Origin: Pseudomonadota bacterium
GTDB lineage: Bacteria > Myxococcota_A > Polyangia > Polyangiales > Polyangiaceae
Direction of reading: 5' to 3'
DNA: 64,000 bases
Assembly (NCBI GenBank): GCA_023431345.1
Contig: JAEYWK010000146.1
Coordinates: 13,548-77,547, forward strand
Under the pieces are notes generated by a model. The model worked only from the letters and a program-made list of their open reading frames with translations. It had not been told where the DNA came from and searched no databases. Below, piece by piece: positions 7,992 through 16,423 of the stretch (position 1 is the stretch's first letter; every line of letters begins with the position of its first letter). Made by a program: the position numbers and the translations under genes.

Positions 7992-8124
7992 CCGGGGCGA
8001 GCCTGGATTTCGCGCCGCGCTCAGGTCCGGCAGCGCTCCCAGACCCGCCACGCCTGGATTTTTCGTGTGTTTGCCGGCGTTCTGGCTGTAACCGCGCGTG
8101 GTTTTGAGTTATTCAGGGCGCCTG

Positions 8125-8634
8125 ATGCGGCTGCATAGCGCCAAGGTCCCCGAGATTTCGCACCAAATGGTGCACGCGCTCACCGCGGCCGGTGACATCG
8201 AGACCGAATCGCCCAAAGAGGTCGAGCTCGACGTTCAGGCTGTGTTGAACCAGTTCATCTCGGACGAGCAAGAGGTGAGCGACAAGGCGAAGGATGTGCT
8301 CGCGCAACGCGGCCTGCCGGTCTCCGAGCTCGGGCGCATCAAGAAGCTCCTCGCCGACGAGCGCAAGATCAAGCTGGGCGACGACGCCATCGACTACCTG
8401 CTCGACCAGCTGGTCGAGATGTTGATGCACTCGGCCAACGTCGAGGAAATCTTCGCCGAGGATTTCGAGCTGCGCCGCAAGCTGCGGGATCCGCTGCGGA
8501 AGCAAGCTGCGGTCGATCAAGAGATCGACACCGAAGTTCGCAGCAAGATCAAGCACGTCAAAGAGGGTACGGCGGTGTGGGAAGTCGAATACCGACGCAT
8601 GATGGATGACATCAAGCGCCGCAAAGGCCTCTAA
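8125..8634 (+). CDS. DUF507 family protein
   Basis: A soluble, charged, mostly helical protein of 169 residues that matches DUF507 along its whole length: MRLHSAKVPEISHQMV at the start, VELDVQAVLN, the LLDQLVEMLMHSANVEEIFAED block, and a C-terminal IKRRKGL. The family is widespread in delta-proteobacteria and has no known function. I place the start at the ATG 8125 because the family begins with MRL; an in-frame GTG nine codons upstream is the alternative. It lies 133 bp after the RelA/SpoT-like gene and 71 bp before yicC, in a run of genes with nucleotide and RNA functions. Confidence 0.88.
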   Translation: MRLHSAKVPEISHQMVHALTAAGDIETESPKEVELDVQAVLNQFISDEQEVSDKAKDVLAQRGLPVSELGRIKKLLADERKIKLGDDAIDYLLDQLVEMLMHSANVEEIFAEDFELRRKLRDPLRKQAAVDQEIDTEVRSKIKHVKEGTAVWEVEYRRMMDDIKRRKGL

Positions 8635-8705
8635 GCTCGCGAAATGCGCCCGCCCTCCGCTCTGTTCTCCCAGGCGGCGCTCGCCCAACGTTCGAAGGCG
8701 CGTCC

Positions 8706-9575
8706 ATGCGCAGCATGACCGGTTTCGGCTGTGGCGAGGCAGATCTCGACGGCCACAAGCTGACTTGCGAGCTGCGAGCGCTCAATCACCGCTTCCTCGA
8801 CGTCCGCATCCGTATGCCGGACGACTTGCAGAGCCACGCCTTCTTCGTCGAGCAGCTCGCGCGCGAACGGCTGTCGCGCGGTCGCTTCGACATCGGCGTC
8901 CGGCTCGAAGACGGCTCCGCCGCAGCCCGCTTCTCGCCGGCCCGCGCCCGCGCCGTGTATGAGAGCCTGCTCGCGCTCCGCGACGAGCTGGCGCCGGGCA
9001 CCGACGTGCCGGTGGCGGCGCTCGCCTCCCTGCCGCAGCTGCTGGTCGACTCGACCCGCAACGGCCCGCGCGGCGTCGAGCAAGCTTTGCTGAGCGCTTT
9101 CACCTCCGCCCTCACCCGCCTCGACGAGATGCGCGCGCGCGAAGGCCAGTCGCTCTCGCGCGAGCTAGCCGAGCGGCTACAAATCCTCGAGCAGCTCACG
9201 GCCCAGGCACGCGAGCTGAGCCAGGGAGCAGCGGAGCGGCAGCTGCTGCGCCTGCGCGAGCGAGTCACCCGACTGCTCGCCGACTCCGCCGTCTGTCCGG
9301 ACGCGGGGCGCCTGGAAACGGAGTTGGCGCTCATGGCAGACCGCAGCGACGTGACCGAAGAGCTGGTCAGGTTGACCAGTCATTTCGACCAGTTCCGGAG
9401 CTTGTTGAGCGACGCGGAGCCGGTCGGGCGCCGGCTGGAATTCTTGCTGCAAGAGATGTCGCGCGAGGCCAATACGCTAGGCTCCAAGAGCCAGGACGTG
9501 AAGCTTTCGCACCTGGTAGTGGACATCAAGAGTCAGCTCGAGAAGATCAGGGAGCAGGTGCAAAATGTCGAGTGA
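8706..9575 (+). CDS. yicC: YicC family endoribonuclease
   Basis: A 289-residue member of the YicC/YloC family, which includes RNases acting on mRNA and small RNAs. Diagnostic segments are the N-terminal MRSMTGFG, the CELRALNHRFLDV motif, ERLSRGRFD, and the C-terminal block GRRLEFLLQEMSREANTLGSKS. The family is nearly always this size. The stop overlaps the gmk start by 11 bp, matching the widely conserved yicC-gmk pairing and indicating coupled translation. It probably acts in the cytoplasm in RNA turnover. Confidence 0.95.
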   Translation: MRSMTGFGCGEADLDGHKLTCELRALNHRFLDVRIRMPDDLQSHAFFVEQLARERLSRGRFDIGVRLEDGSAAARFSPARARAVYESLLALRDELAPGTDVPVAALASLPQLLVDSTRNGPRGVEQALLSAFTSALTRLDEMRAREGQSLSRELAERLQILEQLTAQARELSQGAAERQLLRLRERVTRLLADSAVCPDAGRLETELALMADRSDVTEELVRLTSHFDQFRSLLSDAEPVGRRLEFLLQEMSREANTLGSKSQDVKLSHLVVDIKSQLEKIREQVQNVE

Positions 9576-10200
9576 GCGGCCGCTACTCTTGATCATCTCG
9601 TCGCCCTCGGGTGCCGGCAAGACGACGCTCACCGCGCGCCTGCTGGCCGAGGTGAAAGGCCTCACCTTCAGCATCTCGCACACCACGCGCCAGCCGCGGC
9701 AAAACGAGACCAACGGCAAGGAATACCACTTCGTCTCGCGCCCTGAGTTCGAGAGGCTGATCGACGAAGGCGCGTTTCTCGAGTGGGCCGAGGTGCACGG
9801 CAACCTCTACGGCACCAGCAAGGCCGAGATCGCGCGCCGCCGCGGCGACCGCGGCATCGTCTTCGACATCGATCACCAAGGCGCGCGGCAGATCAAATGC
9901 GCCGCCCCCGACGCGGTGGCCGTCTTCATCTTGCCGCCCAGCATGGTCGTGCTCGAGCAGCGCTTGCGCGGGCGCGCCAGCGAGGACGAAGCCACGGTGC
10001 AGCGGCGCTTCGGCGTAGCCAAGCGTGAGATCGAGCACTATGGCCTGTTCGACTACGTGCTCGTCAACGCCGAGCTCGAAGAAGCCACGCGGAAGCTCGT
10101 GTCGATCTTCTTGGCCGAAGAGTGCCGGAGGAGCCGCGTCGCCGCGCTCGCCGAGCAGTTCTTGGCCGAAGGTCGCCTCCGCTCCAAAGCTCAGCCTTAA
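9565..10200 (+). CDS. gmk: Guanylate kinase
   Basis: Phosphorylates GMP to GDP with ATP, an essential step of guanine nucleotide synthesis. The P-loop SSPSGAGKTT is at about residues 12-21, followed by SHTTRQPRQNETNGKEYHFV, the GMP-binding region, EWAEVHGNLYGTS and DIDHQGARQIK. The length (211 residues) is normal for bacterial Gmk. It overlaps yicC and sits in the same run as the RelA/SpoT-like gene, a possible link between GDP/GTP supply and alarmone-like chemistry. Confidence 0.97.
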   Translation: MSSERPLLLIISSPSGAGKTTLTARLLAEVKGLTFSISHTTRQPRQNETNGKEYHFVSRPEFERLIDEGAFLEWAEVHGNLYGTSKAEIARRRGDRGIVFDIDHQGARQIKCAAPDAVAVFILPPSMVVLEQRLRGRASEDEATVQRRFGVAKREIEHYGLFDYVLVNAELEEATRKLVSIFLAEECRRSRVAALAEQFLAEGRLRSKAQP

Positions 10201-10229
10201 TTCTCCAAGCCTCCCGAAAGCAGCTCTCC

Positions 10230-11171
10230 ATGACCGTTTACGCGACCCGCAGCAAAGAAATCGCCGACCACGTCCTGATCGTCGGCTCGATGGCCTTCGA
10301 CGACTTGGAGCTCCCGAGCGTGAACGCGAAAGACGTGGTGGGCGGGGCGGCGACCTACGCGGCCTACGCCGCGAGCCTCTTCTCTCCGGTGCGCATCGTA
10401 GCGGTGATCGGCGACGACTTTCCGCGCAGCGAGCTCGAAGATCTGGCCGAGCGTGACGTCGACTGCGCGGGCGTCGAGCACGCCACGGGCAAGACGTTCC
10501 GCTGGGCGGGCCGCTACGCGCACAACCTCGCCAGCCGTGAGACGCTCGACACGCAGCTCAACGTGTTCGCCGATTTCCGGCCGAAGCTGCCGCCGAGCTT
10601 CGCCGACTCCCCGTATGTGCTGCTCGGCAACATCCAGCCGCAGCTGCAGCTCGACGTCCTGTCGCAGATCAAGTCGCCGCGCTTCGTCGCCGCAGACACG
10701 ATGAACTTCTGGATCGCCGGTGAGCGCAAGAAGCTCGGCGAGGTGCTGTCGAGAATCGACACGCTGATGATCAACGACGAGGAGCTGCGTCAGCTCGCAG
10801 AGATCCACAACATCCGCCGCGCCGCTGCCGCCGTGCGCAAGATGGGCCCCAAGCGCTTGATCGTGAAGCGCGGCGAGTACGGCGCCATGTTGTTCGACGA
10901 CGACGGCGTGTTCTTTACCCCCGCGTACCCGCTCGAAGAAGAGATCGATCCGACGGGCGCCGGTGACAGCTTTGCGGGGGCTCTGCTCGGCTACCTCGCC
11001 GCCGCCGGCACACCCGACGGCGCCGCTCTGCGCCGCGGGCTCACCCTCGCTAGCGCCGTCGCGTCGTTTTGCGTGGAAGGCGTGGGGCCCAGCAAGCTCA
11101 AAGCCGTGCAGCGCGCCGACGTGATGATGCGACTCGAGTCGCTCCGCACGCTGACTCACGCCGGCGGCTGA
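10230..11171 (+). CDS. PfkB-family sugar/nucleoside kinase
   Basis: A 313-residue ribokinase-fold kinase. The N-terminus has the usual strand then GSMAFDDLELPS, the substrate-binding GGAATYAAYAAS, and the C-terminal signature DPTGAGDSFAGALLGYL with the catalytic Asp and anion hole. The substrate cannot be told from sequence; the neighbourhood makes adenosine or another nucleoside as likely as a sugar. The start ATG at 10230 is 29 bp after gmk. The gene ends 27 bp before a strong terminator, so it closes the housekeeping run. Confidence 0.9.
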   Translation: MTVYATRSKEIADHVLIVGSMAFDDLELPSVNAKDVVGGAATYAAYAASLFSPVRIVAVIGDDFPRSELEDLAERDVDCAGVEHATGKTFRWAGRYAHNLASRETLDTQLNVFADFRPKLPPSFADSPYVLLGNIQPQLQLDVLSQIKSPRFVAADTMNFWIAGERKKLGEVLSRIDTLMINDEELRQLAEIHNIRRAAAAVRKMGPKRLIVKRGEYGAMLFDDDGVFFTPAYPLEEEIDPTGAGDSFAGALLGYLAAAGTPDGAALRRGLTLASAVASFCVEGVGPSKLKAVQRADVMMRLESLRTLTHAGG

Positions 11172-11198
11172 TCCCCGCAGCACCGCTGCATCGCCCCT

Positions 11199-11236
11199 GG
11201 GCGAGATGAGCCCGCCGGCTCGTCTCGCCCTTTTTT
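11199..11236 (+). terminator. Strong rho-independent terminator after the PfkB gene
   Basis: A 14-bp stem (GGGCGAGATGAGCC with GGCTCGTCTCGCCC, one G-U pair), a CGCC tetraloop and six T residues directly after it. It lies 27 bp past the PfkB stop on the plus strand. It is the clearest intrinsic terminator in the window and separates the housekeeping run from the uptake locus. Confidence 0.95.
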
Positions 11237-11599
11237 GCGCTCAGGGCGCTAGCGCCAATTTGCGCGCACGAAGGCGGCGCACGCCCGCGCGGCCCGCTGC
11301 TGGTCCCCGCTCGCCCGTGAAGCGGTGAGGCAAAGTCGTACCCCGGAGCAGAATCTTGCTTGACAGTCAGCAACGAGCCGTCCAGTATACCGGACAACTA
11401 GGGTTATCGACGTGATGGTTTCGGCGACAAAGAGTGCTCAGCGCGGGTCCCGCATGGGATCTGCTGCGCATTACCTCCTTAGCTGTTGCTGATCTAGCTC
11501 AAAGCCCCGCCTCGACGCAGGAGCCGGCCGCAACGCCGGATTTCATTTGCCTCATAAGTCTACTTTTCCGCTCTGCTGATTGGACTATGGAGAGACAGC
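11237..11599 (+). promoter_or_regulatory. Promoter region with operator-like palindrome upstream of DUF2325
   Basis: No gene is visible in these 363 bp. A perfect TTGACA is at 11360-11365. About 19 bp further is GTATAC (11385-11390), inside the imperfect palindrome GTCCAGTATACCGGAC (11381-11396), GTCCnGTATACnGGAC. A palindrome over the -10 position is typical of a repressor site. The spacing is longer than optimal, so an activator or a shifted -10 is possible. The transcript would then have a leader of about 200 nt before the ATG at 11600. Confidence 0.45.
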
Positions 11600-11926
11600 A
11601 TGCACATCGCCCTCATCGGTGGGCTGGACAGAAGCGAGGCCCAGTATCGGCAGCTCGCGGAGCGTGCGGGTCATTCCATCGAGTGGCACACGGGCGATCT
11701 GGCCGGGCGAGGCGCCGGGACGCTCGACTCGATGATCGAGCGCTCCGACTTGGTGCTCGTGGTGACGGCCGTGAACAGCCACGGCGCGGTCTGGCGCGCG
11801 CGCAAGCTGGCCAAGCTTCGCCACAAGCGCCTGCTGCTGCTCGCGCGGTGCGGCGTGAGCAAGTTCGCTTCGGTGCTGTCCGAGCTCTCTACGCCGGCTG
11901 CGGCGTGGAAGCGCGTCAGCGGCTGA
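11600..11926 (+). CDS. DUF2325 domain protein
   Basis: A 108-residue cytoplasmic protein matching DUF2325: an N-terminal strand-Gly motif (MHIALIGGLDRSEAQY), a histidine-containing second strand (IEWHTGD), then DLVLVVTAVNSHGAVWRARKLAK. The family has a Rossmann-like fold and no proven activity. A GGAGA ribosome binding site precedes the ATG. It is the first gene after the terminator and promoter region, and is followed at once by the tRNA-like element, so the two may share a transcript. Confidence 0.8.
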   Translation: MHIALIGGLDRSEAQYRQLAERAGHSIEWHTGDLAGRGAGTLDSMIERSDLVLVVTAVNSHGAVWRARKLAKLRHKRLLLLARCGVSKFASVLSELSTPAAAWKRVSG

Positions 11927-11932
11927 AGCTCT

Positions 11933-12003
11933 GCTCCTTGCCGTCTGGGACGGCGCAGGCCGCGTGGGCCAACGCGAGCCAGGTTCGATTCCTGGGAGGA
12001 GCG
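11933..12003 (+). ncRNA. tRNA-like cloverleaf element
   Basis: A 71-nt sequence that folds like a tRNA but is not a normal one. The acceptor arm is a 7-bp stem (GCTCCTT 11933-11939 with GAGGAGC 11996-12002, last pair T-G). The T-arm is canonical: CCAGG-TTCGATT-CCTGG (11979-11995), including an exact B-box GGTTCGATTCC. The D-arm position holds a tight GCCGTC-TGG-GACGGC hairpin, and the anticodon position CGCGT-GGGCCA-ACGCG has a 6-nt loop without the expected U33. No CCA is encoded. It may be a degenerate tRNA, a tRNA-like regulator or a processing signal in the DUF2325 transcript. Confidence 0.4.
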
Positions 12004-12053
12004 CCCGTGCACGCCGGTCACCCCGGTGGACCCGCACGTATTTGGAGGAAGTG

Positions 12054-13319
12054 ATGCTTTTGAAATCGACCCCAGCCGTAGCTTGCGCGCTCACGCTCGC
12101 AGCAGCTCTTCTGCTGCCGAGCGAAGCGCGCGCCCAAGTCGCGTGCGATAGCCTGACCAACCTACCGAACCACGTCTACGGCGTGGGCGGCAGCGCGGTG
12201 ACGGCCACGCTCAAGAAGATCTCGCTCGCGATCGCCAAGGATCCGAACAAGACCGCCGAGCGTACGACCATCTTCTACAACGACGAGCTCAGCGCCTGCC
12301 CGGGCTACGCTGCGTTCCTCACGGGTAAGGCTACCGGCCGCTTCCGCTACTGGGTGGAGGGCATCGCCAACGACGCGGATCAGTTCTGCGACGCCGCGGT
12401 GGGCGGGCAGCCCGTCAGCTTCTCGCACATGGGCAATGACGCCGCGTTCTGCCCGCAAGGCGAGCTGCCGGACGGCGTGGGCGACTTCATCGCGCCCATC
12501 CAAACGCTGAACATCGTGACCGACGTGAAGTCGAACGAGCTCGCGATCAGCGCCGAGGCGCTCTACTTCATCTACGGCTTCGGAGCGACCGGACAGGCCG
12601 CGCCGTGGACGGCAGGCACGGGCGTGGCCCGTCGTCAGCCCGACTCGTTCGCGAGCCTGCTGATCGCGACCGCCATCGACGTTCCGCCCACCGCCTTCAA
12701 CTGGCCGGCGGAGACCATTTACGCCACGCAGGGGTCGCTGATCGCCGCCCTCAACACCTACGCGACGACCGAAGCGCTGGCGCGCCAAACCATCGGTTAC
12801 GTGTCGGGCAGCGCGGCCGACACCAATCGCACCAAGGTGCGCACCCTCGCGTACCAACACTACGGCCAAGCAGGCGCGGTGTATCCGGATTCGGCCGTCA
12901 ACACCTTCGACAAGATCCACGTGCGCACGGGCAAATACTACCTGTGGGCGCCGGGCCACTACTACGCCCGGGTCGACAAGCAGGGCAGGCCAGTCGATGA
13001 GCGCGTCGCCAACCTGATCGGCTGGTTCAGCAAGGAGACGCTGCCGCCGGGCACGCGCGTCAACGCCTTCGAGCAGTCGATCCTCGCCGGCGACATCCCG
13101 CAGTGCGCCATGCAGGTCTCGCGTGAAGGGACGCTGGGCGCCTTCTCTTCGTACCAAGCGCCGAAGCCGTGCGGTTGCTACTTCGAAAAGGTCACCAACC
13201 CGACCGTGACCAGCGCGTGCACGTCTTGCGAAGACGACTCGCAGTGCGGCGGGGACACCGCGTTTTGCAACTTCGGCTACTGCGAAGGTTACCGGGCAGA
13301 AGGCCAGGAAGAAGGATGA
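12054..13319 (+). CDS. Secreted PstS-like (periplasmic-binding-fold) protein with Cys-rich tail
   Basis: A 421-residue exported protein with a clean signal peptide (cleavage after SEARAQ) and a strong GGAGG ribosome binding site. Several segments recall phosphate-binding PstS proteins: VYGVGGSAVTATLKK near the start, KSNELAISAEALYFIYGFG in the middle, and IGYVSGSAAD...KVRTLAY...KYYLWAP later. No PstABC is encoded nearby. The C-terminal 35 residues form a cysteine cluster (CTSCEDDSQCGGDTAFCNFGYC) found on myxobacterial secreted proteins. It heads the row of porin, TonB and receptor genes, so an extracytoplasmic oxyanion-capture role is plausible; the substrate is unknown. Confidence 0.65.
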   Translation: MLLKSTPAVACALTLAAALLLPSEARAQVACDSLTNLPNHVYGVGGSAVTATLKKISLAIAKDPNKTAERTTIFYNDELSACPGYAAFLTGKATGRFRYWVEGIANDADQFCDAAVGGQPVSFSHMGNDAAFCPQGELPDGVGDFIAPIQTLNIVTDVKSNELAISAEALYFIYGFGATGQAAPWTAGTGVARRQPDSFASLLIATAIDVPPTAFNWPAETIYATQGSLIAALNTYATTEALARQTIGYVSGSAADTNRTKVRTLAYQHYGQAGAVYPDSAVNTFDKIHVRTGKYYLWAPGHYYARVDKQGRPVDERVANLIGWFSKETLPPGTRVNAFEQSILAGDIPQCAMQVSREGTLGAFSSYQAPKPCGCYFEKVTNPTVTSACTSCEDDSQCGGDTAFCNFGYCEGYRAEGQEEG

Positions 13320-13777
13320 GAACCATGAAAACGCATGCCCTCCTTCCCGCGCTCTTCGCCGGGCTGCTCGCCGCCATCGCTTGCAGTGACGACTCGAACA
13401 ACGGCAACCCCGCCCCGCCCGACGTGAGCACGGGCGGGAAGAAGCCGACGGCCGGCAGCGGCAACAAGGCCGGAAACTCCAACGACAGCGCCGGCGTCGG
13501 CGCCGGCGGCAGCACGGGCGGCGCTCCCGACCCCGGCGACGGCGGCGAGCCGCCGATCGACGTCGGCGGCCAAGGACAGGGCGGTGAGCCCAGCGTGCCG
13601 CAGCCCGAGTGCGACCTGCCCGAGCGCGGCAAGGACGGTTGTTACAACTGCCCGACGAACCGTGTGGTCGAGGAGTTCCTCAATCGCTGCACCGACGGCG
13701 ACATCGTCGAGTTCGATAACGCCGCCCGTCTCCCCCTGCTCGAGGACGACGGCTCGCTGCCCGACCTCCCCAACTGA
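13316..13777 (+). CDS. Gly-rich lipoprotein
   Basis: A 153-residue lipoprotein. The signal peptide ends in AAIAC, followed by a long low-complexity region rich in Gly, Ser and Asn, then a small Cys-containing C-terminal domain (ECDLPERGKDGCYNCP...RCTDGD). The ATG at 13316 overlaps the stop of the PstS-like gene (ATGA); an ATG three codons later also fits. The tight coupling suggests it works with that protein, perhaps tethering it at the outer membrane. No family was recognised. Confidence 0.75.
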   Translation: MRTMKTHALLPALFAGLLAAIACSDDSNNGNPAPPDVSTGGKKPTAGSGNKAGNSNDSAGVGAGGSTGGAPDPGDGGEPPIDVGGQGQGGEPSVPQPECDLPERGKDGCYNCPTNRVVEEFLNRCTDGDIVEFDNAARLPLLEDDGSLPDLPN

Positions 13778-13918
13778 GCCCATCCCCGCAACCCTTGATC
13801 GAGCTCCCCATCGTGACCCGCGTTGATCACCAGGCCTTGCGCGCCGCCCGTCTCCCGACGAACGGCACGCGGGTCGCGCTGGGCGCTCGCTCTCGCAACT
13901 ATTCGTCTGGAACGTCCC

Positions 13919-15412
13919 TTGCTCAGAGTTACTCAACAACGATTGGTGTTGGCCTTCGGCTTGTCGCTGTGGGCGTCTGCAGCGCACGCGCAGAATCCAC
14001 CCGCCGCACCCGCGGCCGACGACGAGGACCTGGAAGTGCCCGCGTCCCCCGCGGACGCAACGACGCCGACGAGCACTGTACCGGCGCCGGCGACTGAAAA
14101 GCCTCCGGCGGCCGCCCCCGAAGCCTCGCAGCCCCCCCCTACGGCCTCAGCCGCAGCACCGGCCGCGGCCACGAGCGTCGCAGCAGAGCCCACGAGCGGC
14201 CCGCCCAAGCCCGTGGCGAGCCCCGAGCGCGGCGTGACCGCCCGCACCGCTGCGAGCGGCCTCGAGATCGGCGGCTACGTCCAAGCGCAGCTTCAGCACA
14301 GCGCGCTCTCCGAAGACCAACTGCAGCAAAGCGGCGCCCCGCTCAATCAAGACCAATTCGTGCTCCGCCGAGCGCGCCTGCGCCTCGACCGCCGCTGGGA
14401 TTTTGCCTCAGCCACGCTGGAGCTCGACGCCAACACCATGCGCGGCCCGAGCGTCGGTGTCCGGCGCGCCGAGGGCGCTCTGTTCTACCGCGGTAGCAAC
14501 CCGCAGGAGCTGCCGCCGCTCGTGATGCTCTCGGTCGGTGTGCTCGATCTGCCATTCGGCTTCGAGCTCAACGAGTCGGCGCGGCAGCGTTGGTTCATGG
14601 AGCGCTCCGTCGGCTCCGGCGCGCTCTTCCCGACCGAGATGGACGTTGGCGCCAAGCTCTCGGGCGGAGCCGCCTTTCTGCGCTACGCCGTGGCCGTCAC
14701 CAACGGCGAGCCCGTCGATGGCCGCAGCTGGCCGCGCGATCCGAACGCCGCCAAGGACGTGACGGGCCGCTTCGGCGCCCAAGTCGACGTCGCGCGCGGG
14801 CTAGCGCTCGGCGGGGGCAGCTCCTTCGCGGTTGGCAAAGGCTTTCACGCCGGCCAAAGCGCGACGAAGAGCGTCATATCGTGGACCGACATCAACCAAG
14901 ACGGCGTGGCTCAACCGACCGAGCTCATCGGCACGCCCGGCAGCGCAGCGAAGCCCTCTGAGAGCTTCGCTCGCTGGGCGATCGGCTTGGATCTCCAGGC
15001 GACGCTCGAAACTGGCCTCGGCCAATCGCAGCTCACGGCCGAAGCGTTCGTCGCCTCCAACTACGACCGCGGCTTCGCGCCGTCCGACCCGGTCGCGAGC
15101 TCGCTCGACGCCCGGCAAGCGGGCGGGTTCGTGGCGCTCACGCAAGAAATCACGGCGTATGGCGTACTGGGTCTCCGCGCTGCCATCTACGATCCGAACT
15201 CCGACATCATCGAGACGCGGGCGACGAAGATCCTGCCCAAGACGCAGACGGTCAAGACCTTCTCGCCGCTGGTCGGCATCGTGCTCCCGAAGCGCGCGCG
15301 GCTGCTCTTCCAGTACGACTTCGTGCGCGACTACCTGGCGCGCGACGCCGTCGGAGTGCCGAGCGACGCCGACAACGACCAGTGGACGCTGCGCTTGCAG
15401 GTGGAGCTATGA
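13919..15412 (+). CDS. OprP/OprO-like outer-membrane porin
   Basis: An outer-membrane barrel of the phosphate-selective porin (OprO/P) type. After a signal peptide and an Ala/Pro-rich linker (to about residue 115), the barrel begins with GLEIGGYVQAQL and continues with FVLRRARLRLDRRWDFASATLELD, typical of the family, then alternating strands up to a C-terminal QVEL. The start is unclear: I use TTG 13919 because it gives LLRVTQQR plus a proper signal peptide; a TTG at 13823 gives an odd extended N-terminus. The porin sits between two lipoprotein genes in the uptake locus and would let anions through the outer membrane. Confidence 0.8.
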   Translation: MLRVTQQRLVLAFGLSLWASAAHAQNPPAAPAADDEDLEVPASPADATTPTSTVPAPATEKPPAAAPEASQPPPTASAAAPAAATSVAAEPTSGPPKPVASPERGVTARTAASGLEIGGYVQAQLQHSALSEDQLQQSGAPLNQDQFVLRRARLRLDRRWDFASATLELDANTMRGPSVGVRRAEGALFYRGSNPQELPPLVMLSVGVLDLPFGFELNESARQRWFMERSVGSGALFPTEMDVGAKLSGGAAFLRYAVAVTNGEPVDGRSWPRDPNAAKDVTGRFGAQVDVARGLALGGGSSFAVGKGFHAGQSATKSVISWTDINQDGVAQPTELIGTPGSAAKPSESFARWAIGLDLQATLETGLGQSQLTAEAFVASNYDRGFAPSDPVASSLDARQAGGFVALTQEITAYGVLGLRAAIYDPNSDIIETRATKILPKTQTVKTFSPLVGIVLPKRARLLFQYDFVRDYLARDAVGVPSDADNDQWTLRLQVEL

Positions 15413-16392
15413 GCTTGCGCGCCAAGGTGCTTTGGAGCGTGGCCTGGACGACCCTCGCTTGCTCGGGCGACCCGCTCACGCAAGGCCTCGAGCAGCCGCT
15501 GCGCGTGCAAGACGCACAATTTCGCGAAGAGGAGCTGCCGGGGCTGCCGCCGCTCACGGGGGAAGACGTGATCAACGGGGCGGGGCCCACCGCGCCGTAC
15601 GTCAGCGGCATCAACCTGCCAAACTCGCTGATTCGCCAAGGAGAAACCGCCCGCGCCATCAGCGGCACGGCCTCCGATGACGCGGCCGCCGTGGCCATCC
15701 GGCTCGGAGAGCTCGGCTCGGGCTACTGGCTGCTCCCGACCGCCAACGCCGACGCCTTGAACCCAGGCCAGGTCGAGTGGCGCCTGCGCGCCTCGTTCGG
15801 GCACGACGTCGCGCCCGGCCTTCATCGGCTGCTCGTCGCTGCCATCGACGAGCGGGGGCGCTCCGGCACGCGCGGCGCGGTGAACGTGTGCATCGCGCGC
15901 GAAGTGCCGGACAACGGCAACGCCTGCGACCCGACGACGCCGCCGCCCGCCCTCGTCGTCAGCTTGGCCTGGGATGCGCCGGTGGACCTCGACTTGCGCG
16001 TGATCACGCCGAGCGGCAAGGTCGTCGACTCCAAGCACGCTTCGACCGCGCCCGAAGACGAGGCCGGCGACTTCGATCCTAGCGCCCCTGGTACCGGCAT
16101 CTTCGACGTCGACGCTGTCGCTCACTGCCTCGACTCCGGAAAACGCCGCGAAAGCCTGATTTTTCAAGACACCCCGGAGCCGGGCACCTACCTCGTCTAC
16201 GCCGATCTCTACGACGCCTGCGGCGAGGCCAACGTCCACTTCGATGCGTCGCTGCACGTGGCCGAAGACGGCGAAGAGCCCGACACCTTCGCCCCGCGAC
16301 GCACCTTCCAGCAAGCCGGACAGCTCCAAGCCGTGCACGCCACCGGCGGGGCCAAGCTCGGCATGTTCGTCACGAGCTTCAACGTGAACTGA
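15409..16392 (+). CDS. Lipoprotein with DUF2135-like domain
   Basis: A 327-residue lipoprotein (signal ending TTLAC) whose start overlaps the porin stop (ATGA). Around residues 185-305 is a segment like DUF2135/YfaP domains: VVSLAWDAPVDLDLRVITPSGKVV, followed by the IFDVDAVAHC and PGTYLVYADLYDAC strands. Such domains occur in secreted and surface proteins and probably bind a ligand or partner. Its fixed place between the porin and ExbB suggests it is an outer-membrane accessory of the uptake system. Confidence 0.75.
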   Translation: MSLRAKVLWSVAWTTLACSGDPLTQGLEQPLRVQDAQFREEELPGLPPLTGEDVINGAGPTAPYVSGINLPNSLIRQGETARAISGTASDDAAAVAIRLGELGSGYWLLPTANADALNPGQVEWRLRASFGHDVAPGLHRLLVAAIDERGRSGTRGAVNVCIAREVPDNGNACDPTTPPPALVVSLAWDAPVDLDLRVITPSGKVVDSKHASTAPEDEAGDFDPSAPGTGIFDVDAVAHCLDSGKRRESLIFQDTPEPGTYLVYADLYDACGEANVHFDASLHVAEDGEEPDTFAPRRTFQQAGQLQAVHATGGAKLGMFVTSFNVN

Positions 16393-16423
16393 AGCGATTT
16401 CTCGTTCCGCGAAAGGCACCCCC

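Noticed and set aside
11933..12003. An ordinary tRNA gene
   Set aside because: There is no 7-base anticodon loop with U33 and the D-arm is abnormal, so no anticodon can be assigned. It is reported as tRNA-like only.
12162..13157. Long minus-strand frame opposite the PstS-like gene
   Set aside because: Arg-rich composition with no motif; the plus strand has a signal peptide, ribosome binding site and family-like segments.
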